A DNA stretch of 6,821 bases from Rickettsiales bacterium (GTDB lineage Bacteria; Pseudomonadota; Alphaproteobacteria; Rickettsiales; Deianiraeaceae): NCBI GenBank assembly GCA_947378695.1, contig CANCKZ010000037.1:1-6821 (forward strand), read 5' to 3'. A program made the translations under genes and the position numbers. This document shows, piece by piece, positions 1 through 6,495 of the stretch. The number at the start of each line of letters is the position of its first letter. Positions within the stretch are counted from its first letter, which is position 1. Under the pieces are notes generated by a model. The model searched no databases. It was not told the DNA's origin and saw only the letters and a list, made by a program, of their open reading frames with translations.

Positions 1-833
1 CTTTGCACAAGATACATGAGGGATTTCATCTCGTATTTTTCCAAAAATTGTGTTATTGCTTCAAAATTGATATTTTCAACGCCAAAACTTGGCAATTGTG
101 TTATATCGATATCGTAATTCAAACTTGCAAGTTGCTTGGATATTACACCCATTTGATGGTAATTCGCAATTGCATCTTTTAATTTTCCGTTTGGAATTTT
201 TTCCACATTTGCAATGATTTCCTCTAATGTGCCAAATGCGTTGATCAACTTCACCGCACCTTTTGCTCCACAACCTTTTACACCGGGAATGTTATCGGAG
301 GCATCACCTAAAAGGGAGAGGTAGTCCACAATAAACCGTGGTTCAATGCCGAATTTTTCCACAACATCGCTTGTTTCAAACACCTTGTCTTTGAAAATAT
401 CCACGCAATTTACACGCTCGCAAACAAGTTGCATAAGGTCTTTATCTGATGTTACCACCGAAAAATTGCCATCGCATTGCTGAGTGATTGAAGCGATGAG
501 GTCGTCTGCTTCAAAGCCGTCCTGCTTAATGTTTGCAAGGTTGGAGCAGTCCAGAAATTCTTGTAAAATAGCGAATTGGGGAATCATATTTTGCGGAGTC
601 TCCACGCGGTTTGCCTTGTATTGTTCGTAAATTTCACTGCGAAATGTTTTTTTTCCTGAATCAAGGGCTATCACAATTTGTTCCACCTTATGCTTTTCAA
701 TAAGGTTGAAAATTGTGCGAATGAAGCCAAAAACTCCGCCAATTGGAATATCTGTGCTTGTTTTCATATTTTCCGCCGTGTAGTATGTGCGAAATAAAAT
801 GGAGTAGCAGTCCACAACAAAGATTCGTTTCAT
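1..833 (-). CDS. polA: DNA polymerase I, N-terminal 5'-3' exonuclease domain (partial, 3' end outside window)
   Basis: The 277 codons in the window form a complete 5' nuclease (FLAP-type) domain, which removes RNA primers and displaced 5' flaps during Okazaki fragment maturation and excision repair. Visible metal-ligand motifs are VVD at residue 8, [10 protein letters not shown] near 56-65, FEADD at 107-111, SDKD at 129-132 and GDASD at 176-180. A helix-hairpin-helix ([13 protein letters not shown]) follows at about 181-193. The frame stays open to the left edge and the last residues ([10 protein letters not shown]) resemble the end of the nuclease domain in PolA. The start is the ATG at 833-831, which overlaps the ruvB stop as ATGA, so translation is probably coupled to ruvB; there is no clear Shine-Dalgarno sequence. 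The polymerase domain is outside the window. A stand-alone exonuclease, as seen in some reduced genomes, cannot be excluded, but PolA is the likelier call. Confidence 0.9.
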   Translation of the reverse strand, partial: MKRIFVVDCYSILFRTYYTAENMKTSTDIPIGGVFGFIRTIFNLIEKHKVEQIVIALDSGKKTFRSEIYEQYKANRVETPQNMIPQFAILQEFLDCSNLANIKQDGFEADDLIASITQQCDGNFSVVTSDKDLMQLVCERVNCVDIFKDKVFETSDVVEKFGIEPRFIVDYLSLLGDASDNIPGVKGCGAKGAVKLINAFGTLEEIIANVEKIPNGKLKDAIANYHQMGVISKQLASLNYDIDITQLPSFGVENINFEAITQFLEKYEMKSLMYLVQ

Positions 834-1807
834 AAATTCGTTGCATAATCAATTGCTTTTTTTGTTAAAATTCGCCCCCTTGGTGTGCGTTGAAGAAATC
901 CGATTTGCATAAGATATGGCTCAATTATATCTTCAACCGAACCTCTGTCTTCACTTAACCCTGCTGAAATTGTTTCAATGCCGACTGGTCCTCCTGCATA
1001 ATTCTTCGCAATGTAATTTATGTATCTAACATCGTTGGAATCTAGTCCATTTTTGTCAATGTTAAGAATATCCAAGGCTTTTTTGGAGGAAGTTTCGTCC
1101 AAAACGCCATTGTTTCGAATTTCGGCGTAATCCCTAACCCTTCTTAATAAACGAAGTGCAATACGAGGTGTTCCCCTTGCTCTAATTGAAATTTCGTGGC
1201 AAGCTTCCGTTGATATTTCAAAACCCATTTTTGCCGAAGCATTTTTCACAACAGTTGCAAGTTGTTGTGGCGAATAAAACTCCAAGTGGCAGACTATCCC
1301 AAAGCGAGAACGAAGAGGTGTGGAAAGCAACCCAAACCTTGTTGTTGCACCAATTAATGTGAACGGCGGAATGTTGATTTTCACTGAACGAGCGGTTGGT
1401 CCTTCGCCAATTAAAATATCCACCGTGCCATCTTCCATAGCAGAATAAAGCATTTCTTCAACAGCAATGTTTAGCCTGTGAATTTCATCGATGAAAAAGA
1501 CATCATTTTTTTGAATGTTTGTCAGCATGGCGGCAAGGTCGCCAGCTTTTGTGATGATTGGTCCTGAGGTTGACTTAAACCCAACTTCAAGTTCCTTTGC
1601 AATAATTCCCGAAAGCGTGGTTTTACCAAGCCCGGGTGGACCATAAAACAGCGTGTGATCCATCGCATCGCCTCGTTTTTTTGCCGCTTGAAGGGCGATA
1701 GACAGCTGGTCTTTCAAATGTTCTTGACCTGTGAAATCTTGTAAAAGTTGTGGACGAATTGAGGTTGTTTCAAGGTCTTCCTCAATAAATGATGGTTTTG
1801 TTAGCAT
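830..1807 (-). CDS. ruvB: Holliday junction branch migration DNA helicase RuvB
   Basis: RuvB is the AAA+ motor that, with RuvA, drives branch migration of Holliday junctions in recombinational repair in the cytoplasm. The 325-residue product has the normal family length. Motifs seen: Walker [10 protein letters not shown] at 56-64, Walker B FFIDEIHR at 104-111, sensor 1 GATTR at 153-157, arginine finger in PLRSRFG (R168), sensor 2 region [12 protein letters not shown], and the C-terminal winged helix containing GGPVGIETI and [17 protein letters not shown]. No key residue is missing. The start is ATG at 1807; the sequence before it is A-rich with no good ribosome binding site. It overlaps polA by 4 bases (ATGA). 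The gene upstream is not ruvA but the membrane protein X, so RuvA and RuvC must be encoded elsewhere or lie outside the window. Confidence 0.97.
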   Translation of the reverse strand: MLTKPSFIEEDLETTSIRPQLLQDFTGQEHLKDQLSIALQAAKKRGDAMDHTLFYGPPGLGKTTLSGIIAKELEVGFKSTSGPIITKAGDLAAMLTNIQKNDVFFIDEIHRLNIAVEEMLYSAMEDGTVDILIGEGPTARSVKINIPPFTLIGATTRFGLLSTPLRSRFGIVCHLEFYSPQQLATVVKNASAKMGFEISTEACHEISIRARGTPRIALRLLRRVRDYAEIRNNGVLDETSSKKALDILNIDKNGLDSNDVRYINYIAKNYAGGPVGIETISAGLSEDRGSVEDIIEPYLMQIGFLQRTPRGRILTKKAIDYATNL

Positions 1808-1845
1808 TGTTTTGTGTTTTTATATAATCCCATATTCACAAAATT

Positions 1846-2031
1846 TTATTTATCAAGGGTTTCCTCTTCTCTCTTGTTTTTCACACTCTCCAAACTCATT
1901 TCCATTGCTGCCATCTCCTCCTTCCACTCCATCTCAATCTCCTCGTTCAACCTCCTATCCACCACCAGCTTTCTATGTCCCCGTCTCTCAACCTCTCTCT
2001 CTCCTCCTTCCTTATATTCGCCTGCTGTCTC
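1846..2031 (-). pseudogene. Out-of-frame C-terminal continuation of membrane protein X
   Basis: In the frame shifted by -1 relative to X, the minus strand is open from just after a TGA at 2034-2032 down to a TAA at 1848-1846, giving 61 residues. The peptide is rich in Glu, Lys and Arg (for example LNEEIEMEWKEEMAAMEM, then KNKREEETLDK). It matches the composition of the charged helix that ends X in frame 0. It has no plausible start of its own near its beginning and ends 38 bases before the ruvB ATG, a normal intergenic spacing. A net change of -2 or +1 base between 2031 and 1950 would fuse it to X. I infer a frameshift by mutation, slippage or sequencing error, since I see no slippery heptamer or long homopolymer for programmed recoding. 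Confidence 0.6.
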
Positions 2032-2540
2032 TCAATCTCCCTCGTCCTATCTCTTATCTCTGCCTGCTTTCTTTCCTTAATTTGCCTTACAACCTCATCA
2101 TTCACCATTTGCCTTAGCACATCTTTTCCAGTATTTTCATACTCAACATTCAACGGTGTAACAACTTTTTTATACCAAAATTTCATATAGCCAATCGTCA
2201 ACCCAAATGGAATTGCAACTTTCCAAATGAGGAAATACCCAGCGTATGCCAATCGACTTTTTTCCACGCACACAAACAAGTTGAGTTGATAATTCGTATA
2301 AATTTTGCCGTCATCGGTAATATTCAAAACACCACACCCATAGCCAAAATGATTATACAAATCGTGCAAAATTGCCTTTTTCCCAATAAGAATGAGAAGG
2401 AAATCGTAATTACAAATAACCCAAAAAATTACGAACGAAACATAAAATGGGTTGATAAACTTCGCAAGCTTATCCTTGAAATCGGCACCGTCCTTTGTTT
2501 CGTCTTTTGGCGGTAGTGCTGCCTGCGGTGAAGTATTCAT
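1947..2540 (-). CDS. Unrecognised two-helix membrane protein X with charged C-terminal helix, probably frameshifted near its end
   Basis: I do not recognise a named family. The 197-residue product has a polar N terminus (1-28), a hydrophobic segment beginning NPFYVSFVIFWV (about 31-52), a loop with several aromatic residues, and a second hydrophobic segment (about 97-122, GYFLIWKVAIPFGLTIG). A strongly charged stretch from about 137 to 187 (KERKQAEIRDRTREIERQQ) is likely helix or coiled coil. Two membrane helices with both ends cytoplasmic is the simplest topology. The ATG at 2540-2538 overlaps the ftsH stop as ATGA, and GGTGGAGGA lies just before it inside ftsH, so coupling to ftsH is likely. 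The last residues, SWWWIGG, do not fit the preceding helix. A -1 frame overlapping this end continues the charged helix to a TAA at 1846, so the true or ancestral protein was probably about 230 residues. The function is unknown. A link to FtsH is inferred only from the overlap. Confidence 0.75.
   Translation of the reverse strand: MNTSPQAALPPKDETKDGADFKDKLAKFINPFYVSFVIFWVICNYDFLLILIGKKAILHDLYNHFGYGCGVLNITDDGKIYTNYQLNLFVCVEKSRLAYAGYFLIWKVAIPFGLTIGYMKFWYKKVVTPLNVEYENTGKDVLRQMVNDEVVRQIKERKQAEIRDRTREIERQQANIRKEERERLRDGDIESWWWIGG
1993..2003 (-). repeat. (GA)5 dinucleotide tract at the X frameshift
   Basis: The minus strand reads GAGAGAGAGAG here, inside a 22-base pure purine run (2013-1992). It lies within the stretch where both reading frames of X are open. 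Loss of one GA unit would join the two frames and yield a continuous charged helix. Short dinucleotide repeats are known slippage sites, so this is the best candidate for where the frame changed. Whether it varies between cells is unknown. Confidence 0.6.
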
Positions 2541-4444
2541 TCCTCCACCGAATTTAGCAAGCTGCCAACGCCACCACGCAAAGTTTGATTCGTTTCCTGC
2601 ACATTTTCGCCGGTTTCAACATCATACTTTTCAATCGTTTTTCCAGCGATGAGATCCTTAATTTCCTGCCCCGATAGCGTTTCGTATTTCAAAAGCCCTT
2701 GTGCCAGAACCTCCAAATCGTCTCGTTTTTCTATCAAAATGCGTTTAGCCTCCGAAAGTCCATATTCAACCAATTTCTTGATTTCAATATCAACCAATCT
2801 TGTTGCCTCTTCTGATTCCAAGTTATCCTTCCTGTAAGGATTTTCCGAGCCGTAATAAACAGGTCCAACTTCGTCGCTCATACCCCATTCCTTCACCATT
2901 GCTGATGCCAACGCCGTTGCTTGACGAATATCCGACATTGCCCCAGATGTTACCATGTTGTGACCAAAAATCAGCTCTTCTGCGGCACGCCCTCCCATTG
3001 CGACTGCTAAATCTGCAAGCATTTTTTGGCGTGTCATTGAAAACGAGTCTTCCTCTGGGAAACGCATAACAACCCCGAGCGCTCTTCCCCTTGGCACAAT
3101 TGTTGCTTTGTGGATAGGATCCGAGCCTTCGCAATTAATTGCAACAATGGCATGCCCGCCTTCGTGATAGGCTGTCAGACGCTTTTCTTCGTCTTTCATA
3201 ACCATTGTTTTGCGTTCCATTCCCATAAGAATTCGGTCTTTTGCTCCTTCAAAATCCTTCATATTCACAAGAAGTTTGTTTTCACGAGCCGCCAAAAGTG
3301 CCGCTTCATTGCAAAGGTTGGCAAGGTCTGCTCCGCTGAAACCCGGTGTAGATTTCGCCAATGCTTTAACGCTGACATCTGGTGCTGTTCTAATTTTTGC
3401 CGAATGAACTTTTAAAATTTCCTCACGCCCTTTGATATCTGGCTTGCTGATTGAAATTTGGCGATCAAACCTTCCGGGGCGAAGTAGTGCTTTATCAAGA
3501 ACATCAATCCTGTTAGTAGCAGCAATTATCACAATATTCGTTCTTTCATCAAAACCGTCCATTTCAACAAGCAATTGGTTTAGAGTTTGCTCACGCTCGT
3601 CATTTCCGCCGCCAACGCCAGAGCCTCTTTGCCTTCCAACCGCGTCAATTTCATCAATGAATATTATACACGGAGCATTCTGCTTTGCTTCGGCAAACAT
3701 TTCACGAACACGAGATGCACCAACGCCGACAAACATTTCGACGAAATCCGAACCTGAAATATGAAAAAACGGAACAGCAGCTTCCCCTGCAATTGCCCTT
3801 GCAACAAGGGTTTTCCCCGAACCCGGGCTTCCGTGCAATAAACACCCCTTTGGAATTTTTGCCCCAAGTTTTGTATATTTCCTGCCATCTTTCAGAAAAT
3901 CCACAACTTCCATAAGCTCTTCCTTTGCTTCGTCAATGCCGGCAACATCGGTGAACCTTGTTTTGATATCCTTTGGAAGAATCATTTTTGCTTTTGATTT
4001 CCCAAAGCCGAACAGTTTTGTTGGGCTTCCGCCTGCACCACCGGAAGACTTCCTTGAAAAGTATATCCACACACCAATAAGAAGTAGCATTGGAACCCAC
4101 CCTGATATTGCACCAAAGAACTTGCTAAGCATTCCTCTGTCGTCTACTACTACATCGGTAATAATATCAGTGCCTTCAAGTTTTTCCAAAATATTTGTTG
4201 TGTAGTAAGGGATTATCTCTGTTCTGAACTTTTTCCCGTCCTTTAATTCCCCTTTCACAAACATCGGAGTAACCGTGACAGATTTCACAGTACCGTCTTT
4301 TATCGCCTTGTTGAAGTCTGTTATTGTGAACTTTGCTTTTGGCTCCTTTCCAAGAAGCTTTCCACCGTTATAGAAATCGTAGATTGAGACACCAAAGTAG
4401 GTTAACCCTGCAATAAGAAGAAGATTAGAAAAGCGAAGTTTCAT
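2537..4444 (-). CDS. ftsH: ATP-dependent zinc metalloprotease FtsH
   Basis: FtsH is a membrane-anchored hexameric AAA+ protease that degrades misfolded membrane proteins and selected regulators. The ATG at 4444 gives 635 residues, a normal length; an in-frame TTG at 4453 would add only three residues and is less likely. Order of domains: membrane helix 1 (about 7-24), periplasmic domain (about 25-114), membrane helix 2 (about 115-130), AAA+ domain, peptidase domain. Motifs: Walker A GSPGSGKT (205-212), pore loop MFVGVGA, Walker B IIFIDEID (260-267), second region of homology with arginine fingers in RPGRFDRQ, zinc site HEGGH (427-431), and a third ligand, probably D505 in [10 protein letters not shown]. 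Walker A differs from the usual GPPGTGKT at two positions, but the catalytic Lys and Thr are kept. The stop overlaps the start of X. A promoter-like site lies just upstream. Confidence 0.97.
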   Translation of the reverse strand: MKLRFSNLLLIAGLTYFGVSIYDFYNGGKLLGKEPKAKFTITDFNKAIKDGTVKSVTVTPMFVKGELKDGKKFRTEIIPYYTTNILEKLEGTDIITDVVVDDRGMLSKFFGAISGWVPMLLLIGVWIYFSRKSSGGAGGSPTKLFGFGKSKAKMILPKDIKTRFTDVAGIDEAKEELMEVVDFLKDGRKYTKLGAKIPKGCLLHGSPGSGKTLVARAIAGEAAVPFFHISGSDFVEMFVGVGASRVREMFAEAKQNAPCIIFIDEIDAVGRQRGSGVGGGNDEREQTLNQLLVEMDGFDERTNIVIIAATNRIDVLDKALLRPGRFDRQISISKPDIKGREEILKVHSAKIRTAPDVSVKALAKSTPGFSGADLANLCNEAALLAARENKLLVNMKDFEGAKDRILMGMERKTMVMKDEEKRLTAYHEGGHAIVAINCEGSDPIHKATIVPRGRALGVVMRFPEEDSFSMTRQKMLADLAVAMGGRAAEELIFGHNMVTSGAMSDIRQATALASAMVKEWGMSDEVGPVYYGSENPYRKDNLESEEATRLVDIEIKKLVEYGLSEAKRILIEKRDDLEVLAQGLLKYETLSGQEIKDLIAGKTIEKYDVETGENVQETNQTLRGGVGSLLNSVEE

Positions 4445-4460
4445 GATAAACAAAGAATTG

Positions 4461-4469
4461 CTTATAACA
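4461..4469 (-). promoter_or_regulatory. Candidate extended -10 promoter for ftsH
   Basis: The minus strand reads TGT followed by TATAAG, a TGn-extended -10 element matching TATAAT at five of six bases. It sits 16 bases before the ftsH ATG at 4444, implying a leader of only about 9-10 bases. No -35 box is seen at normal spacing (TTGAAT is 21 bases away), which extended -10 promoters can tolerate. No Shine-Dalgarno sequence is seen between it and the ATG. AT-rich DNA gives such matches by chance, so this is tentative. Confidence 0.4.
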
Positions 4470-4514
4470 TAAGTATTGAAAAATAAAATTCAAGGGAAAG
4501 TTATTTGGCGTTTG

Positions 4515-4706
4515 TTACCTTACGTTTGCTTGCCACGCACGAGTAATTGCGTGATTGAATTTTGCTTTTTTTATGTTCCCCTCCATTGAGCTTTCCTTCG
4601 CAATGCCTCCCCTCGCTTTCCTTGCTTGCTTTTTTTCGAGGTCTGTTAAAACGCATTGAAGGTCATAATTTAGCAGGCTTTTCCCACTTGAATGTGTATT
4701 GTTCAT
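4515..4706 (-). CDS. Doubtful small ORF, 63 residues, basic and polar
   Basis: This ATG-to-TAA frame lies between ispE and ftsH, on their strand. It encodes a basic, polar peptide with a lysine/arginine-rich middle (LEKKQARKARGG) and no membrane segment, signal peptide or recognisable domain. It starts 64 bases after the ispE stop and ends 70 bases before the ftsH ATG. A TATAAA hexamer lies 17 bases upstream of the ATG, but no ribosome binding site is evident. Its Arg codons are mostly AGG, unlike the CGN-containing neighbours. It could be a real small protein, a decayed gene, or a chance frame over untranslated or structured RNA. Confidence 0.3.
   Translation of the reverse strand: MNNTHSSGKSLLNYDLQCVLTDLEKKQARKARGGIAKESSMEGNIKKAKFNHAITRAWQANVR
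4534..4553. repeat. Small inverted repeat, 6-bp stem, 8-base loop
   Basis: CACGCA at 4534-4539 pairs perfectly with TGCGTG at 4548-4553, leaving an 8-base loop. It lies near the 3' end of the doubtful 63-residue ORF. No T-run follows directly on the minus strand, so it is not a typical intrinsic terminator. The stem is short enough to occur by chance. Confidence 0.35.
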
Positions 4707-4723
4707 AATCTTAAAAACAATTA

Positions 4724-4729
4724 TTTATA
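4724..4729 (-). promoter_or_regulatory. Possible -10 hexamer upstream of the 63-residue ORF
   Basis: The minus strand reads TATAAA, five of six matches to TATAAT, 17 bases before the ATG at 4706. I see no -35 box at standard spacing and no TGn extension. The distance to the start codon resembles the sites before ftsH and the transporter, which is the only reason to list it. Confidence 0.2.
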
Positions 4730-4770
4730 CACAACCCTACCACATTTTTTCACGCAATGCAAGTGTGTTT

Positions 4771-5574
4771 TTATAACCCCTCCACCAAAAAAGATTGCAT
4801 GGCAGAATCGTTGATTGCATCACGGCATTCCTGTGCAAAATTTTTTTCCTCAAAAAGTGAAAAACACGCACAACCAGAACCAGACATTTTCACCGCAATG
4901 GCATTGTTATGCGAAATTGCCTTCAATGTTTTGGAAATTAGCCCGTTTGTCAGTGCATCCGCTGCGTTTTGCATATCATTCCCACGCAAAATTGCATCAT
5001 TAAATGAAGAAAGTGGCTTATATGGGGAATATGGTGGTGAAATTGTTGCAAAAACGGATTTCGTCAGAAGTTCGCACTTTGGAAAGGCGATAACTCCGTA
5101 AAGTTTTGGAATATCAAACGATGGCGGGGAAAGTTCAACAGAAGAACCCGTTAAAATTTGGGGACTATTACACAAAAAAAACGGAACATCAGCACCAATT
5201 TCCCTTCCAATTTGAAGAAGATTTTCCGCTGAAATTGAAATGTCGTTTGCGGAAATCAAAAACTTCAAAACCTCTGCGGCATTGCTTGAAGCACCGCCGA
5301 GTCCTGCTCCCACTGGAATGTTTTTTGTAACATCAAAGCAAAAATTTGTGTTAATTTGTGGGAAGTGTTGCTTCAAAACGGTGACGGTTTTGGTTATGAT
5401 ATCGTTTTCAATTGTTTTATTATTATACAAAACCTCAAAATGATTGCTTCCTGAAATGATAATTTCATCGCATAAATTAATTCTGGCAAACAGCGAATGT
5501 AAGTTATGCAATCCGTTTGATTTCCCCGTTATTTCAAGGAAAATATTAATTTTTGCGAAGGATTTTAGAATCAT
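4771..5574 (-). CDS. ispE: 4-diphosphocytidyl-2-C-methyl-D-erythritol kinase IspE
   Basis: IspE phosphorylates the 2-hydroxyl of CDP-methylerythritol with ATP in the MEP (non-mevalonate) isoprenoid pathway in the cytosol. The 267-residue product is slightly short for the family but has all GHMP-kinase landmarks: the N-terminal FAKIN motif with Lys8, the ATP-binding glycine-rich loop PVGAGLGGASSNAA at about 87-100, GADVPFF with the expected catalytic Asp129, and the C-terminal motif KMSGSGCACFSLF at about 229-241. The family's usual DGYHE is replaced by NGLHN, which is divergent but keeps the His. The ATG at 5574 follows the radC stop after only 4 bases, so co-translation with radC is likely. 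Confidence 0.93.
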   Translation of the reverse strand: MILKSFAKINIFLEITGKSNGLHNLHSLFARINLCDEIIISGSNHFEVLYNNKTIENDIITKTVTVLKQHFPQINTNFCFDVTKNIPVGAGLGGASSNAAEVLKFLISANDISISAENLLQIGREIGADVPFFLCNSPQILTGSSVELSPPSFDIPKLYGVIAFPKCELLTKSVFATISPPYSPYKPLSSFNDAILRGNDMQNAADALTNGLISKTLKAISHNNAIAVKMSGSGCACFSLFEEKNFAQECRDAINDSAMQSFLVEGL

Positions 5575-5578
5575 AAAA

Positions 5579-6415
5579 TTACATTAAGCCGTTTTCAAGA
5601 AACGAATAGGTTTTATCTTTGCCAACAATAATGTGGTCTTGAACTCGAACGGATATCGTATTCAATGCGGTTATTATACTGTTGGTAATGTCAATATCAC
5701 TTTGCGATGGGGTTATGTCTCCCGATGGGTGATTGTGCGATAGTATAACCGAAACACCGAAGTTATCAAGCACAAGCTTCACAATTTCACGAATATAAAC
5801 GCTTGCGTGGTTCACCGTTCCCTGTGCAACAAGACAGTCCTTCACAAGCTGATTATTATTATTCAAAATAAGCATGTGGAAATGTTCAACATTTAAGTGT
5901 GCCATCTGGGTTTGTAAATATTTACAAACAACCTTCCAATTGTTGAAGACTAACCCACTGTCTTCTTCAAGTTCATCACGATACACATTCAGCATCATTT
6001 CACGAATAACACGAGTTAAGCAAAGAAACGATTCCCCAAGTCCGCTAATGTTTTTTACATCGTTGGCATCAAAAAACAGAACCTTGTTGATATCCCCGCC
6101 TGTGTAGTTCAAAATATTGGTTGCAATTGGTTTTGTGTCTGCTCGTGGTGTGGAATAGTACAGAAGAACTTCAAGAATGTCTCTCTTTGTAGATTCCCCA
6201 AACGGCGTGTGCATTATTCGCTGGCGTTCTCGGGAGCGGTGTCCGTGAAAAAATTGCTTATTTTGCTCAGTTTCTTCCGTTGGATAAGAAAGCGGTTTGA
6301 TCGTTTTTTCGGCGACGGAATTGGGTTGTAAGGGTTCCGTGTTGGCTTTAATTGATTTTGCAAAGTATTTCTTATTCATTTCAATTTGTTCTTGTTGCTG
6401 GGTAATGATTATCAT
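5579..6415 (-). CDS. radC: RadC family JAMM/MPN+ domain protein
   Basis: RadC proteins carry a JAMM metal-binding domain; their role, once assigned to DNA repair, is not settled. The product is 278 residues. Residues 1-56 are a polar, Gln/Lys/Glu-rich extension. The conserved part begins at HGHRSRERQ (57-65), followed by a helix-hairpin-helix-like region (VKNISGLGESF, 120-130). The JAMM domain contains Glu177, the signature HNHPSGD (227-233) with both metal-binding His, Ser237 and Asp240, then DHIIVG. All expected metal ligands are present. The ATG at 6415 is used; a second ATG at 6379 would shorten the extension by 12 residues, and neither has a strong ribosome binding site. It is the first gene of the minus-strand run and is divergent from the transporter gene. 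Confidence 0.92.
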   Translation of the reverse strand: MIIITQQQEQIEMNKKYFAKSIKANTEPLQPNSVAEKTIKPLSYPTEETEQNKQFFHGHRSRERQRIMHTPFGESTKRDILEVLLYYSTPRADTKPIATNILNYTGGDINKVLFFDANDVKNISGLGESFLCLTRVIREMMLNVYRDELEEDSGLVFNNWKVVCKYLQTQMAHLNVEHFHMLILNNNNQLVKDCLVAQGTVNHASVYIREIVKLVLDNFGVSVILSHNHPSGDITPSQSDIDITNSIITALNTISVRVQDHIIVGKDKTYSFLENGLM

Positions 6416-6471
6416 TTTTTAGAAAATCAACATTTTTTTCCTTGATTTTACTCAATTAGATTAACCACAAG

Positions 6472-6480
6472 TGTTATATT
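6472..6480 (+). promoter_or_regulatory. Candidate extended -10 promoter for the MFS gene
   Basis: TGT followed by TATATT forms a TGn-extended -10 element, five of six matches to TATAAT. It is 15 bases before the transporter ATG, implying a leader of about 8-9 bases. No good -35 box is present at 16-18 bases. AGGGGA lies 2-3 bases before the ATG and may serve as a close-spaced Shine-Dalgarno sequence. The element shares TGTTATA with the site before ftsH. Confidence 0.4.
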
Positions 6481-6495
6481 ATTTTTTCAGGGGAA

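Larger units (their letters stand above)
4454..4770. other. Roughly 320-base gap between ispE and ftsH
   Basis: Apart from the doubtful 63-residue ORF and promoter-like hexamers, I see no established gene here. The stretch holds a 6-bp perfect inverted repeat (4534-4539 with 4548-4553) and two copies of TTGCTTGC on the plus strand. I looked for tRNA, tmRNA, RNase P RNA and SRP RNA signatures and found none. It may carry the end of the radC-ispE unit and the start of the ftsH unit, but no T-tailed hairpin on the minus strand marks a terminator. Confidence 0.5.

Noticed and set aside
76..273. Minus-strand 65-residue frame inside polA
   Set aside because: Out-of-frame shadow of the polA nuclease domain, which is continuous over the same bases.
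1950..2031. Programmed -1 ribosomal frameshifting in X
   Set aside because: Reading the overlap codon by codon, no X XXY YYZ heptamer is present and the longest homopolymer is four G, so neither ribosomal nor transcriptional slippage has a recognisable signal.
1731..2190. Plus-strand Ser/Pro/Leu-rich open frames over the start of ruvB and the end of X
   Set aside because: They are complements of the purine-rich coding strand; low-complexity composition, no family resemblance, and overlap with better-supported minus-strand genes.
4445..4453. TTG start for ftsH three codons upstream of the ATG
   Set aside because: It adds only three residues, uses a rarer start codon, and has no better ribosome binding site; the ATG at 4444 is simpler.
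4515..4740. tmRNA or another housekeeping RNA in the ispE-ftsH gap
   Set aside because: No tag peptide typical of tmRNA, no RNase P or SRP RNA core sequence, and no long pairing ends were found on either strand.
4751..4772. Hairpin followed by T-run as a terminator
   Set aside because: The T-run follows on the plus strand, where no gene ends; the stem is only 5 bp with a G-T pair. On the minus strand it is followed by A's.
6461..6478. CtrA-like TTAACC half-site between radC and the MFS gene
   Set aside because: The second half-site is missing at the expected spacing (TTAA-N7-TTAA); a single AT-rich hexamer is not evidence.
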